Shown: one piece after another, positions 45,669 through 54,599 of the stretch
Numbering within the stretch: the stretch's first letter is position 1
How the letters are laid out: every line of letters begins with the position of its first letter
NCBI RefSeq assembly: GCF_006539545.1
Contig: NZ_BJNF01000016.1
Coordinates: forward strand, 62,001-126,000
DNA length: 64,000 bases
Reading direction: 5' to 3'
Origin: Nitrobacter winogradskyi
Lineage (GTDB): Bacteria > Pseudomonadota > Alphaproteobacteria > Rhizobiales > Xanthobacteraceae
The notes under the pieces: generated by a model
What the model saw: only the letters and a program-made list of their open reading frames with translations
Told to the model about the DNA's origin: nothing
The model's database searches: none
Position numbers and translations under genes: made by a program

Positions 45669-45836
45669 GAACGGTCCTTGAGTATTTCGGAGGATTTTCA
45701 AGCTCACGCTCTAGCAGAGCCGCCGGAAGCAGACAAACGACGGAAGCTGAAGAGCGGACCCCATGCCTGCTCGACCCTGCCGCATCAATGCACAGGCCGC
45801 ACTGGCATCGCCGTCGCGAATTGCGTATCGTCGTTC

Positions 45837-46184
45837 ATGATGCGTCTGAAGTCGAGCATATGGGTCGCTGCCTATCTGCGCCGTTGCCAGGGCGAGGGCG
45901 TTTTCGGGGCGGTGCGCCGCCGTGGCGCGGATGAGGCAGGCGCCGTATTCGTCAAGCTGGCGTTGCTCGACGGCAATGCGATGCTTTACGCCCCCGCGCC
46001 GCAGGCCGTATACGACGACAGTCGGCCCGTTGAGCGTGTGTTTGCGCCTTCGTCGGCCGAGCCTGTCGCCGAGCAGGCGATCGAAGATCGCCTTGCGAGA
46101 GAAGTTCGATTCGATCCGGATGCGTGGATCGTTGAAATCGAAGACAAGGCAGGGCGGCATTTTCTCGACCTGGCGCGAGGATGA
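45837..46184 (+). CDS. DUF1491-family protein
   Basis: 115 aa (or 114 from the second ATG at 45840). MRLKSSIWVAAYLRRCQGEG, DEAGAVFVKLALLDGNAMLYAPAPQ and ARE-VRFDPDAWIVEIEDKAGRHFLDLA match DUF1491, a small alphaproteobacterial family of unknown function. No clear ribosome-binding site precedes either ATG. Confidence 0.85.
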   Translation: MMRLKSSIWVAAYLRRCQGEGVFGAVRRRGADEAGAVFVKLALLDGNAMLYAPAPQAVYDDSRPVERVFAPSSAEPVAEQAIEDRLAREVRFDPDAWIVEIEDKAGRHFLDLARG

Positions 46185-46313
46185 GGGAGTACAGCCGAAG
46201 TTTCCCGCGACGGTGAGCCGCAGTTTTATGCCTCGATAAGACTTTTCTTTTGATCCGAGCTAACCATTTTAGGGGCACGTATCCTGCAGGAAAAGAGAGA
46301 AGAGGAACAACGT

Positions 46314-47252
46314 ATGAAATTGGCTAAGCGGGCGTCCGGCTTGATGAAGGCTTTCGCCGTCGTCCTGTCGTTGGCGCTGCCCTTGATGTTCGCTGTCTCG
46401 ACAGCGGACGCCCGCATCGGTGGAGGCAAGAGCATGGGGTCGCGCGGCTCGCACACCTTCTCCGCGCCGCCCGCCACCAGCACCGCGCCGAACGCGGCGC
46501 GTCCGTTCGACCGCACCATGAGTCAACCCGGCCGTCCCGCCGCCGGCGCCGCGGCGGCTGGACGCTCCGCCCGGCCGGGCATGGGGATGCTCGGCGGTCT
46601 CGCCGCCGGTTTTCTCGGCGCTGGCTTGTTGGGCATGCTGTTCGGCGGCGGTCTGTTCGGCGGCCTCGAAGGTCTGTCGTCCATCATCGGCCTGGTGCTC
46701 CAGGTCGGCCTGATCTATCTCCTCGTGCGTTTTGCGATGTCGTGGTGGCAGCGGCGTAATGCGCCTGCCTATGCCGGACCGACGCCGGGACCCGCTGCTC
46801 AAACCAATGCCCGCAGCGGTCTCGGTTTCGGTTCGATGTCAAACGCCGCGCCGCTGGAAATCACGCCATCCGATTATGAGACCTTTGAGCGCCTGCTCGG
46901 AGATATCCAGGCCGCGTGGTCGAAAGAAGAGGTCAATACCCTGCACACGCTGGCGACGCCGGAAATGGTGTCGTACTTCACCGAAGATCTCCGGGCCAAC
47001 GAGGCCCGCGGCGTTGTCAACACGGTGTCAGACGTCAAGCTTCTGCAGGGCGATCTTGCGGAAGCATGGCGCGAGGGCGTGACCGACTATGCCACGGTGG
47101 CGCTGCGCTACTCGCTGATCGACAAGACCACTGAGCGCGCCAGCGGCCGCATCGTGGATGGCGGCGACCAGCCGCAGGAAGCGGCCGAGATCTGGACCTT
47201 CGCGCGCCGGGATGGAGGAAAGTGGGAGTTGTCGGCCATCCAGCAGACCTGA
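46314..47252 (+). CDS. Tim44-domain membrane protein
   Basis: 312 aa. A signal-like N-terminal segment is followed by a Gly/Ala/Pro-rich stretch, a membrane segment at about residues 92-142 (LGGLAAGFLGAGLLGMLFGG and the following LVLQVGLIYLLVRFAM), and a C-terminal Tim44-like domain (ITPSDYETFERLLGDIQAAWSKEE, EMVSYFTEDLRANEARGVVN). Bacterial Tim44-like proteins are inner-membrane proteins linked to envelope functions. A strong ribosome-binding site (GAGGAAC) precedes the start. Confidence 0.9.
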   Translation: MKLAKRASGLMKAFAVVLSLALPLMFAVSTADARIGGGKSMGSRGSHTFSAPPATSTAPNAARPFDRTMSQPGRPAAGAAAAGRSARPGMGMLGGLAAGFLGAGLLGMLFGGGLFGGLEGLSSIIGLVLQVGLIYLLVRFAMSWWQRRNAPAYAGPTPGPAAQTNARSGLGFGSMSNAAPLEITPSDYETFERLLGDIQAAWSKEEVNTLHTLATPEMVSYFTEDLRANEARGVVNTVSDVKLLQGDLAEAWREGVTDYATVALRYSLIDKTTERASGRIVDGGDQPQEAAEIWTFARRDGGKWELSAIQQT

Positions 47253-47272
47253 CCGGTCAGGATGATCATCGA

Positions 47273-47306
47273 AAGGCGTCGCGATAGCATCGTGGCGCCT
47301 TTTTTG
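47273..47306 (+). terminator. Rho-independent terminator after the Tim44-domain gene
   Basis: Stem AAGGCG-TCGCGAT with ATCGTGGCGCCTT (one bulge) and a three-base loop, followed by TTTTTTGTTTT on the plus strand, 20 bases after the stop. Confidence 0.85.
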
Positions 47307-47335
47307 TTTTGCGCTGAACGAAGGGCTGAAAATGT

Positions 47336-47465
47336 TCTGGAGCGGCTTTAAGCGAAGCATGTCCTCGGGCTGACCCGAGGACGGGCACCGGTTCGCGTGA
47401 AGAAAACGCGTCAAAACAAAATCATGGAGCCCGCTGCTGATTCCATCAGAAGCGGAAGGGCTCGG
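47336..47465. repeat. Mosaic palindromic repeat, reverse orientation
   Basis: Reads TCTGGAGCGGCTTTAAGCGAAGCATGTCCTCGGGCTGACCCGAGGACGGGCACCGGTTCGCG, then GTGAAGAAAACGCGTCAAAACAAAATCATGGAGC and GCTGATTCCATCAGAAGCGG. The inner CCTCGGGCTGACCCGAGG is an added hairpin that other copies lack or have lost. Confidence 0.85.
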
Positions 47466-47497
47466 GCACGAAAACGTTATGGCGAAAGCGCGGGGTT

Positions 47498-47857
47498 TCA
47501 GAGACTGCGTCCGTCGACCGGCGTCAATGTAAGACGGGACAGCTCGATGCCGTCGATGCAACTCACATTGAGGGCGACCACCTCGGTGCCATCAGGTTTC
47601 TTGCCGCGCGCGAATACCTCGACGCCGCAGTCGATGCAAAGCTGATGCCGGATCATTTGCCTGTTGAACAGGTATTCCCTGAGGTTATCCTCGCCCGCCC
47701 GGAGTTGAAAACTTTGAGGCGCGAGAAATGTGATGTGCAATCCCTTCTTGGTGCAGATCGAGCAGTTGCACGCGGTCACCATGGCAAGATCCGTCGTGCA
47801 CTCGAAGCGCACCTGGCCGCAATGGCAGCCGCCTGTGTAAGTTTTCTCATCCTGCAT
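47498..47857 (-). CDS. GFA-family (glutathione-dependent formaldehyde-activating-like) protein
   Basis: 119 aa zinc-binding fold. Cysteines are placed as in the family: GGCHCGQVRFE, ACNCSICTKKG and LCIDCGVEVFARG. Gfa was described as adding formaldehyde to glutathione; many homologues lack that role, so the activity is uncertain. It is a stand-alone gene. Confidence 0.88.
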   Translation of the reverse strand: MQDEKTYTGGCHCGQVRFECTTDLAMVTACNCSICTKKGLHITFLAPQSFQLRAGEDNLREYLFNRQMIRHQLCIDCGVEVFARGKKPDGTEVVALNVSCIDGIELSRLTLTPVDGRSL

Positions 47858-47953
47858 TTTTGACCCTCCAACGCAAAGCCTGGAGAGAATACCAGATCGC
47901 CGCGACGACTGGCAGCGAATCCCGGCCGAGGCAGTTCCGATGGTTCGCGCCGT

Positions 47954-48424
47954 TTACTCGTCGATGCCGCGGGACACCGCGATGGCGGAACTGGTCTTGG
48001 TGCGGGTGCAATGCATGTTCAGCCGCCGGAAGCGCGTCTGCACGTCGTCGCCGCGTAACAGGCCCATGCGTTTCATGCAGCGGGTCGCGCCTCTCAACGT
48101 GTCGGCGATCGGGATCGTGAAGATGATGGCGGAGGCTCGCGCCACCAGATCGTAAAACTCGGGATTCGGTTTGCGGGTGTCTGTGCCCGCGATAAGTTCA
48201 TTGGTGAACTTGCGGTTGGAGCAACCGAGGATCAACTGCGTGGTCGCGGGATGCGACAGGTAAATCACATTGGCTGCGGTCTTGCCGATGTTCAGGCCGT
48301 CGATCTGGCTTTTAAGTTGCGCGGCCAGATCGTCGCAGCGGTCGGCGAGGGCTGGTAGAGGGGCAAGCATCGTCGCCGCGGCAACACAAAGGCTGGCGGT
48401 GAGGCAGCGGCGCGAGCTTGTCAT
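47954..48424 (-). CDS. Hypothetical exported protein with five cysteines
   Basis: 156 aa with a signal peptide of about 27 residues (SLCVAAATMLAPLPALA-DRC). The mature part has Cys near residues 30, 69, 115 and 139 and a patch GKTAANVIYLSHPATTQLILGC; disulfides are likely in the periplasm. I do not recognise the family. Confidence 0.72.
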   Translation of the reverse strand: MTSSRRCLTASLCVAAATMLAPLPALADRCDDLAAQLKSQIDGLNIGKTAANVIYLSHPATTQLILGCSNRKFTNELIAGTDTRKPNPEFYDLVARASAIIFTIPIADTLRGATRCMKRMGLLRGDDVQTRFRRLNMHCTRTKTSSAIAVSRGIDE

Positions 48425-48558
48425 TCAACGATCTCCCGAAAAAACAATCAAGCTGGTCGGCGGTGGATACGTTCGTATTCGAGTCTGCCAAACTACGTCT
48501 CAAGGCCTGATGGCGTACTCCGAACAGTCATGGAATCGCGGGGCGCACGAGGCACGGA

Positions 48559-49527
48559 TCACGGCTCCAGCGTCACCTGCAAGCCGTCGTCGCTCTCGAC
48601 ATGCACATAACGCGGCGCGATCGGACGACCCCGTCCGCTAGCCACGGTGACGATGTCTTCGAGCGAAGCGATGCGCGCATCCGCCTCTGGCCGGGAAAGG
48701 ATCAAATCGGCGTGAAACAGACCTTCGGACTCAAGTCCTGTTGAATCGATCTGGGCGGCCGCAAGTGTCGCAAGGCTGTTCTCGAACTCTTCGGCATCGC
48801 GAAAACGGCGCTGGATGAAGGTTACGCCGCCCAGCTTTTCCGTGACCAGGCCACGCTGGGCGAAGGTCTTTTCAAGCGCGTCATAAGGAAACATTCGCAG
48901 CACGAAGGAAATGATCCATGGCTTCTTGTCGGTTGCATCGAGCAGCTTGCTGAACGTCTTTTCGGTGACATAGCCGATGCATCCCGTGGACAGAATGACG
49001 TCGACAGGCTTGATGATGCGCGTGTCTTCCGCGGAAAGCGGCTGGCTCTCGAGGTCGGCGACGATACCCTGATCGAGAAGTCCGACGCGCGTCGCATAGC
49101 GAACGGCCGGCGCAGATACGTCGAGGCCGATAAACCGTGCGAGACCATGATCGGGCCAGCCCGCATAGAAGTTGCGGTCGAGCTGCATCAGCTCTTCGGA
49201 AGACACGGCCTTGATCTCGCGCCGGGCGTAGCGATGGCGCAGGCTGCCGAAGGTCAGCGGGAAGCGATGCACGGCGGCGTTGATGCCGTATGAGCAGCCG
49301 ACATCGAGCACGACTGGTTTGGATTCGGTGACGGAAGCCTTGGCGGATAGTATCTGGCGGATGACCGGCTCGGCGACATCGGTGATCATGTAGTCGAGGT
49401 CGCCCAGGGTCGAGAAATACGACCTTGGATCGTCCTGGATGTAGATGTCATCGAAGACCGCCTTGGCCTGATTGATCCGGGAGAAATCCACCTTTAACAA
49501 TGCTTCGTCCTTTTTCGAGAGCCCCAT
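48559..49527 (-). CDS. SAM-dependent methyltransferase-like protein, class I
   Basis: 322 aa. A Rossmann methyltransferase core is at about residues 70-190: VVLDVGCSYGINAAVHRF (SAM-binding motif I) and IGLDVSAPAVRYATRVGLLD (motif II acidic region), then VILSTGCIGYVTEKTF near motif IV. The N-terminal 70 residues are an extra helical extension (YSTLGDLDYMITDVAEPVIRQIL). The substrate is unknown. It faces away from the SET-domain gene across 182 bases. Confidence 0.82.
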   Translation of the reverse strand: MGLSKKDEALLKVDFSRINQAKAVFDDIYIQDDPRSYFSTLGDLDYMITDVAEPVIRQILSAKASVTESKPVVLDVGCSYGINAAVHRFPLTFGSLRHRYARREIKAVSSEELMQLDRNFYAGWPDHGLARFIGLDVSAPAVRYATRVGLLDQGIVADLESQPLSAEDTRIIKPVDVILSTGCIGYVTEKTFSKLLDATDKKPWIISFVLRMFPYDALEKTFAQRGLVTEKLGGVTFIQRRFRDAEEFENSLATLAAAQIDSTGLESEGLFHADLILSRPEADARIASLEDIVTVASGRGRPIAPRYVHVESDDGLQVTLEP

Positions 49528-49709
49528 TATCGTTTACGCTTCCAGCGCACGAGTTGCTTATTGCAGAAACCAGGGCGAAGATAAACCCATATGCCGTGAG
49601 GGACGGTCAACACGCATGGAGGGAGACACCTGACAATTGCCGTGGAATCATGCAAAACAGCGCATTCACGAAGCTCGTCATCATCAGTGAGCATTTCAGT
49701 TAGCCGATC

Positions 49710-50300
49710 ATGCCTGTCATCTCTCCGAATAAGCCTTACCGCATCGGTCGCTCCCGCACCGGGCTCGGCCTCTTCGCCACCAAGCCAATCAAGAAGGGCA
49801 CGAAGATTATCCGATACGTCGGACGCCTGCTCGATTGCACCAAGGAGAAGGACGACGCGGTCGAGAACAAGTATCTCTTCCAGATCACCAGCCGCTGGAC
49901 CATCGACGGTTCCATGCGCTCGAACATCGCGCGCTATATCAACCATTCCTGTAAACCGAACGCGGAGTCGGACGTCCGCAAGGTCAAGCGCCGCGTTGAT
50001 ATTCGCGCCATCAAGGACATCGCGCCTGGCGAGGAGATCAACTACGATTACGGCACCGAATATTTCAAGGAGTATCTGAAGCCGATCGGCTGCAAATGCG
50101 ACGCCTGCGAAAGGAAGCGAAAGAAGCTGCGTGCGGCGGCGCGCGAGGAAAAGAAACACTCTCTGGCGAGCGCTGAAAAGAGCGCCGGCGCCGTGCGCGG
50201 CCGCAGAAAGCTGAACGGGCACAAGGCGCATTCCGCCGCTCCAAAGAAGTCGAAGGCGCTGCCGACCGCCAAGGGCGGACGATCAAAGAAGCCTTCTTGA
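49710..50300 (+). CDS. SET-domain protein with basic C-terminal tail
   Basis: 196 aa. Residues about 10-120 form a SET domain: GLGLFATKPIKKGTKIIRYVG, the NHSCKPNAE catalytic/SAM motif (about residues 77-85), the EEINYDYGTEYF motif and a post-SET cysteine cluster CKCDAC near 130-135. SET proteins methylate lysines using SAM; bacterial targets are mostly unknown. The last 60 residues are Lys/Arg/Ala-rich, like a histone tail (KKSKALPTAKGGRSKKPS), so it could bind DNA or methylate itself. The composition of the core matches neighbours; it seems a settled gene. Confidence 0.88.
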   Translation: MPVISPNKPYRIGRSRTGLGLFATKPIKKGTKIIRYVGRLLDCTKEKDDAVENKYLFQITSRWTIDGSMRSNIARYINHSCKPNAESDVRKVKRRVDIRAIKDIAPGEEINYDYGTEYFKEYLKPIGCKCDACERKRKKLRAAAREEKKHSLASAEKSAGAVRGRRKLNGHKAHSAAPKKSKALPTAKGGRSKKPS

Positions 50301-50427
50301 AACCGTTGATCTGCTGTTGCCGCTTTCATGCGGTCACCTTGACCCCGCGTTGGCGGTGGCGGGAAGGTTGGGCAGTTCTGTGAAAAGATCCCGTAAACGC
50401 TCCTGAACCCTGTGTTTCCGACAGAAC

Positions 50428-50530
50428 GGAGCCTTTCTGCTTCTGATGGAATCAGAAGCGGGGTTCTAAGATATTGTCTTGACGCGTTTTATTCATGCAG
50501 ACCGGTACTTCATTCGCCGGGAAACGCCAT
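50428..50530. repeat. Mosaic palindromic repeat (GCTTCTGAT type)
   Basis: GGAGCCTTTCTGCTTCTGATGGAATCAGAAGCGGGGTTCTAAGATATTGTCTTGACGCGTTTT then ATTCATGCAGACCGGTACTTCATTCGCCGGGAAACGCCAT. It is in the same orientation as the copy at 2136. The rest of the gap 50301-50679 shows no gene. Confidence 0.85.
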
Positions 50531-50679
50531 ATATCCTGACATGAGACCAGGGCGGGAGGGAGAGTGTGGCAGCTATCCGCTCGCGTCCCGCTCAAAATAG
50601 ATGCCGATCACGTTGATGGTTTTTGGAATCCATCCGCTCCGGAATCATCGTGATCCGGGCCAGGATAGGGAGCAGGATC

Positions 50680-51849
50680 ATGAGCGCCAACATCGTGGGA
50701 TGGGCTCATACGCCGTTCGGGAAACTGGACACCGAGACCGTCGAAAGCCTTGTGGTAAAGGCCGCAACCGGTGCGCTGGCCGACGCCGGGGTCTCCGCCG
50801 GCGATGTCGATGAGATCGTGCTCGGGCATTTCAATGCCGGCTTCTCACCGCAGGATTTTACCGCGGCTCTCGTGCTGCAGGCCGCTCCGGAGCTCCGCTT
50901 CAAGCCGGCGACGCGGGTGGAGAACGCCTGCGCCACCGGATCGGCGGCGGTGCATCAAGGCGTCCGCGCGATTGCGTCCGGGGCTGCGAGAATCGTGCTG
51001 GTGGTCGGCGTCGAGCAGATGACGCGAACGCCCGGTCCGGAGATCGGCCGCAATCTGCTACGCGCTTCCTATCTGCCCGAAGATGGCGAGACCGCCGGCG
51101 GCTTCGCCGGCATTTTTGGCAAGATCGCGCAAGCCTACTTTCAGAAGTACGGCGACGCCTCGGATGCGCTGGCGATGATCGCGGCGAAGAATCACAGGAA
51201 TGGCGTCGCCAACCCTTACGCGCAGATGCGCAAGGATGTCGGCTATGACTTCTGTCGCTCCGAGAGCGAGAAGAATCCTTTCGTGGCGGGGCCGTTGAAG
51301 CGCACGGACTGTTCGCTGGTGTCTGACGGCGCGGCCGCGCTGGTGCTGGCGGATGCCGACACGGCAAGGTCAGCGCGCAAGGCGGTCAGCATTCGCGGGA
51401 CCGGTCACGCGCAGGACTTCCTGCCGATGTCGAGGCGCGACATTCTCGCGTTCGAGGGCTGCACGGTGGCCTGGCAGCGGGCGCTGGCGAAGGCCGGGGT
51501 CGCGCTGTCCGATCTCTCTTTCGTCGAGACCCATGATTGCTTCACCATTGCCGAACTGATCGAGTACGAGGCCATGGGGCTGACGCCGAAGGGGCAGGGG
51601 GCGCGCGCCATCAAGGAAGGCTGGACGCAGAAAGACGGCCGGTTGCCGGTCAATCCATCCGGCGGCCTGAAGGCCAAGGGGCATCCGATCGGCGCCACCG
51701 GCGTTTCCATGCATGTGATGAGCGCGATGCAACTCGTGGGCGAGGCGCCCGAGGGCATGCAGATCAGGGACGCCAGGCTCGCCGGCATCTTCAACATGGG
51801 TGGCGCGGCGGTTGCGAACTATGTTTCGATTCTTGAGCCGTTTCGATAG
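50680..51849 (+). CDS. Thiolase (SCP2-type acetyl-CoA acetyltransferase)
   Basis: 389 aa from the ATG at 50680 (GGAGCAGG upstream). The nucleophile Cys is in VENACATGSAAVHQG (about residue 89), the second Cys in THDCFTIAELIEY near 289 and His in AKGHPIGATGVSMH near 340. This is the SCP2/thiolase-like type that lacks the classical C-terminal CxG loop (here NMGGAA). It may cleave a beta-ketoacyl-CoA in the catabolic cluster that follows. Confidence 0.9.
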   Translation: MSANIVGWAHTPFGKLDTETVESLVVKAATGALADAGVSAGDVDEIVLGHFNAGFSPQDFTAALVLQAAPELRFKPATRVENACATGSAAVHQGVRAIASGAARIVLVVGVEQMTRTPGPEIGRNLLRASYLPEDGETAGGFAGIFGKIAQAYFQKYGDASDALAMIAAKNHRNGVANPYAQMRKDVGYDFCRSESEKNPFVAGPLKRTDCSLVSDGAAALVLADADTARSARKAVSIRGTGHAQDFLPMSRRDILAFEGCTVAWQRALAKAGVALSDLSFVETHDCFTIAELIEYEAMGLTPKGQGARAIKEGWTQKDGRLPVNPSGGLKAKGHPIGATGVSMHVMSAMQLVGEAPEGMQIRDARLAGIFNMGGAAVANYVSILEPFR

Positions 51850-51943
51850 CCTCTAACAACGTGCATCGCTCAAGACGCGAGGCAAAGGGTATACGGATCA
51901 GGGGGCGTCCCAACGGGACTATGCAAGCGAGCCGGAAGGAAAC

Positions 51944-53437
51944 ATGCGCATCATCGGGCACTTCATCGGCGGCAGGAATGTCAAGGGTGCATCGGGACGT
52001 TTCGCCGATGTGTATCAGCCGATGACAGGCGAGGTGCAGGCCAGGGTCGCATTGGCGTCGAAAGCCGAACTGCGCGAGGCCGTGGAGAATGCCAGGGCAG
52101 CGCAGCCGGCTTGGGCTGCGACCAATCCGCAGCGCCGCGTCCGCGTGCTGATGAAGTTTCTCGAACTGGTGGCGCGCGACAATGATGCGATCGCCGAACT
52201 GCTCGCCCGCGAACACGGCAAGACGATTCCCGACGCCAATGGCGACATCTTCCGCGGCGTGGAGGTCGTCGAATATGCCATCGGCATTCCCGAACTGATG
52301 AAAGGCAGCTTCACCGAGAACGCCGGTCCCGGCATCGACAGCTATTCGATGCGTCAGCCGCTCGGCGTCGTCGCCGGAATCACGCCGTTCAATTTCCCGG
52401 CGATGATTCCGATGTGGAAGTTCGCGCCGGCCATCGCCTGCGGCAACGCTTTCATCCTGAAGCCGTCCGAGCGCGATCCGGGCGTGCCGATGCGGCTGGC
52501 CGAATTGATGCTTGAGGCCGGATTGCCGCCCGGCATTCTCAATGTCGTCAACGGCGACAAGGAGACGGTCGACGCCATTCTTGACGATCCCGATATCGCG
52601 GCGGTCGGCTTTGTCGGCTCCTCTTCGGTCGCGCATTACATTTATTCTCGCGCCGCCGCGACGGGTAAACGGTGCCAGTGCTTCGGCGGCGCCAAGAATC
52701 ACATGATCATCATGCCCGACGCTGACATGGATCAGTCGGTGGAGGCGCTGGTCGGGGCGGGCTATGGCGCGGCCGGTGAGCGCTGCATGGCGGTGTCGGT
52801 CGCGGTTCCCGTGGGCGAAGCCACGGCCGACCGGCTGATGGAGAAGCTCATCCCGCGCGTGGAAGGCCTGAAGATCGGGCCGTCCACCGATGCGTCCGCC
52901 GATTTCGGGCCGCTCGTCACCAGGGCGGCGCTGGAGCGTGTCAGGGAATATGTCGAGATCGGCGTCAGGGAAGGCGCGACACTGGCGGTCGATGGCCGTC
53001 GCTTCAAAATGCAAGGTTACGAGAACGGATTCTACATGGGGGCCTGTCTGTTCGACAACGTCACCAGGGAGATGCGGATCTACAAGGAGGAAATCTTTGG
53101 TCCCGTGCTCTCGGTGGTGCGCGCGAAAGATTTCGACGAAGCGGTGGCGTTGCCGTCCGAGCACGACTACGGCAACGGCGTCGCGATCTTCACGCGCGAT
53201 GGTGACGCCGCGCGGGAATTCGTCTCGCGCGTCCAGGTGGGCATGGTCGGCATCAATGTGCCGATCCCGGTGCCGGTCGCCTACTACACCTTCGGCGGCT
53301 GGAAGCGCTCGGCCTTCGGCGACCTTAACCAGTACGGTCCGGATTCAGTTCGGTTCTACACGAAAACCAAGACCGTCACCTCGCGCTGGCCCTCCGGCGT
53401 CAAGGACGAGGCGCAGTTCGCATTCCATAGCAAGTGA
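51944..53437 (+). CDS. mmsA: CoA-acylating methylmalonate-semialdehyde dehydrogenase
   Basis: 497 aa. It converts methylmalonate semialdehyde to propionyl-CoA with NAD and CoA in valine breakdown. Motifs are TPFNFPAMIPMWKFAPAIACGNAFILKPSE for NAD binding (about 140-165), the family-specific FGGAKNHMIIMPDADMD (about 250) and the catalytic Cys in GAAGERCMAVSVAV (about 285). GGAAGGAAAC precedes the ATG. It opens the valine gene set. Confidence 0.96.
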   Translation: MRIIGHFIGGRNVKGASGRFADVYQPMTGEVQARVALASKAELREAVENARAAQPAWAATNPQRRVRVLMKFLELVARDNDAIAELLAREHGKTIPDANGDIFRGVEVVEYAIGIPELMKGSFTENAGPGIDSYSMRQPLGVVAGITPFNFPAMIPMWKFAPAIACGNAFILKPSERDPGVPMRLAELMLEAGLPPGILNVVNGDKETVDAILDDPDIAAVGFVGSSSVAHYIYSRAAATGKRCQCFGGAKNHMIIMPDADMDQSVEALVGAGYGAAGERCMAVSVAVPVGEATADRLMEKLIPRVEGLKIGPSTDASADFGPLVTRAALERVREYVEIGVREGATLAVDGRRFKMQGYENGFYMGACLFDNVTREMRIYKEEIFGPVLSVVRAKDFDEAVALPSEHDYGNGVAIFTRDGDAAREFVSRVQVGMVGINVPIPVPVAYYTFGGWKRSAFGDLNQYGPDSVRFYTKTKTVTSRWPSGVKDEAQFAFHSK

Positions 53438-53453
53438 CCGGCAGGGATCGCGT

Positions 53454-54599
53454 ATGCAGTTCGCGCTGACTGAAGAGCAGATCGCTGTCCGCGACATGGC
53501 GCGGGACTTTGCCGCCGCGAAGATCGCGCCGTTCGCGCTTCAATGGGATGAAGAGAAGCACTTTCCGGTCGAGGTGATGCGGGAGGCGGCGGCGCTCGGG
53601 ATCGGCGGCATCTGCATTCGCGACGATGTCGGCGGCTCGGCTTTGAGCCGGCTTGACGGGACGCTGATCTTCGAGGCGCTGGCGCGGGGTTGCCCCACCG
53701 TATCGTCGTTCATCTCGATCCATAACATGGCGTCGTGGATGATCGATGCCTATGGTTCGGACGAGCAGCGGCGAAAATGGCTGCCGAAACTCTGCACCAT
53801 GGAGCTGCTGGCCAGCTATTGCCTGACCGAGCCCGGCGCGGGATCGGATGCGGCTGCCTTGCGGACTCGCGCGAGGCGCGATGGCGATCACTACGTCGTC
53901 GACGGACAGAAGCAGTTCATATCGGGAGCCGGCGCGAGCGACCTCTATGTGGTGATGGTGCGCACGGGAGACGATGCGCCTGGCGGCATCTCGACGCTTG
54001 TGGTCGAGCGCGACACGCCGGGCCTTTCGTTCGGCGCCAACGAGCGCAAGATGGGATGGAACGCACAGCCCACGCGTGCTGTTCTCTTCGAGAACGCGCG
54101 GGTGCCGGTCGCCAACCGTCTTGGCGACGAGGGTATCGGATTCAGGATCGCGATGGCCGGACTCGATGGCGGACGGCTGAACATCGCCGCGTGTTCGCTC
54201 GGCGGCGCGCAGTCGGCGTTCAACAAGGCGCTCGTTTATATGAAGGAGCGCAAGGCGTTCGGCAAGCGGCTCGACGAATTCCAGGCATTGCAATTCAAGG
54301 TCGCCGACATGGCGACCGAGCTGGAAGCGGCGCGAACTTTTCTGTGGCGCGCGGCTTCCGCGCTGGACCGTGGAGACGCCGATGCCACCATGCTGTGCGC
54401 GATGGCGAAACGGCTTGCCACGGATGCCGGCTTCGAGGTCGCCAATCAAGCGTTGCAACTTCTCGGCGGCTACGGCTATCTCAGCGAGTACGGCATCGAG
54501 AAAATCGTGCGCGATCTGCGCGTGCATCAGATCCTCGAAGGGACCAACGAGATCATGCGCCTGATCGTGTCGCGCAAGCTGATCGAGGGGACGCGATGA
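53454..54599 (+). CDS. Isobutyryl-CoA (short/branched-chain) dehydrogenase
   Basis: 381 aa from the ATG at 53454, 16 bases after mmsA. Acyl-CoA dehydrogenase motifs are SYCLTEPGAGSDAAALRTRA (about residue 125), GGRLNIAACSLGGAQSAFNK near 240, and the C-terminal HQILEGTNEIMRLIVSRKL with the catalytic Glu. Context with mmsA, a hydroxyisobutyryl-CoA hydrolase and mmsB makes isobutyryl-CoA the likely substrate. The frame is open upstream into the mmsA coding sequence, which is not part of this gene. Confidence 0.92.
   Translation: MQFALTEEQIAVRDMARDFAAAKIAPFALQWDEEKHFPVEVMREAAALGIGGICIRDDVGGSALSRLDGTLIFEALARGCPTVSSFISIHNMASWMIDAYGSDEQRRKWLPKLCTMELLASYCLTEPGAGSDAAALRTRARRDGDHYVVDGQKQFISGAGASDLYVVMVRTGDDAPGGISTLVVERDTPGLSFGANERKMGWNAQPTRAVLFENARVPVANRLGDEGIGFRIAMAGLDGGRLNIAACSLGGAQSAFNKALVYMKERKAFGKRLDEFQALQFKVADMATELEAARTFLWRAASALDRGDADATMLCAMAKRLATDAGFEVANQALQLLGGYGYLSEYGIEKIVRDLRVHQILEGTNEIMRLIVSRKLIEGTR

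Noticed and set aside
51791..53164. A 457-codon open frame on the minus strand opposite mmsA.
   Set aside because: Composition is that of an antisense frame, and mmsA on the plus strand is certain.
52890..53453. An N-terminal extension of the acyl-CoA dehydrogenase frame of about 188 codons.
   Set aside because: It lies in the wrong frame of mmsA and has no similarity; MQFALTEEQIAVRDMARDFA at 53454 is the family start.
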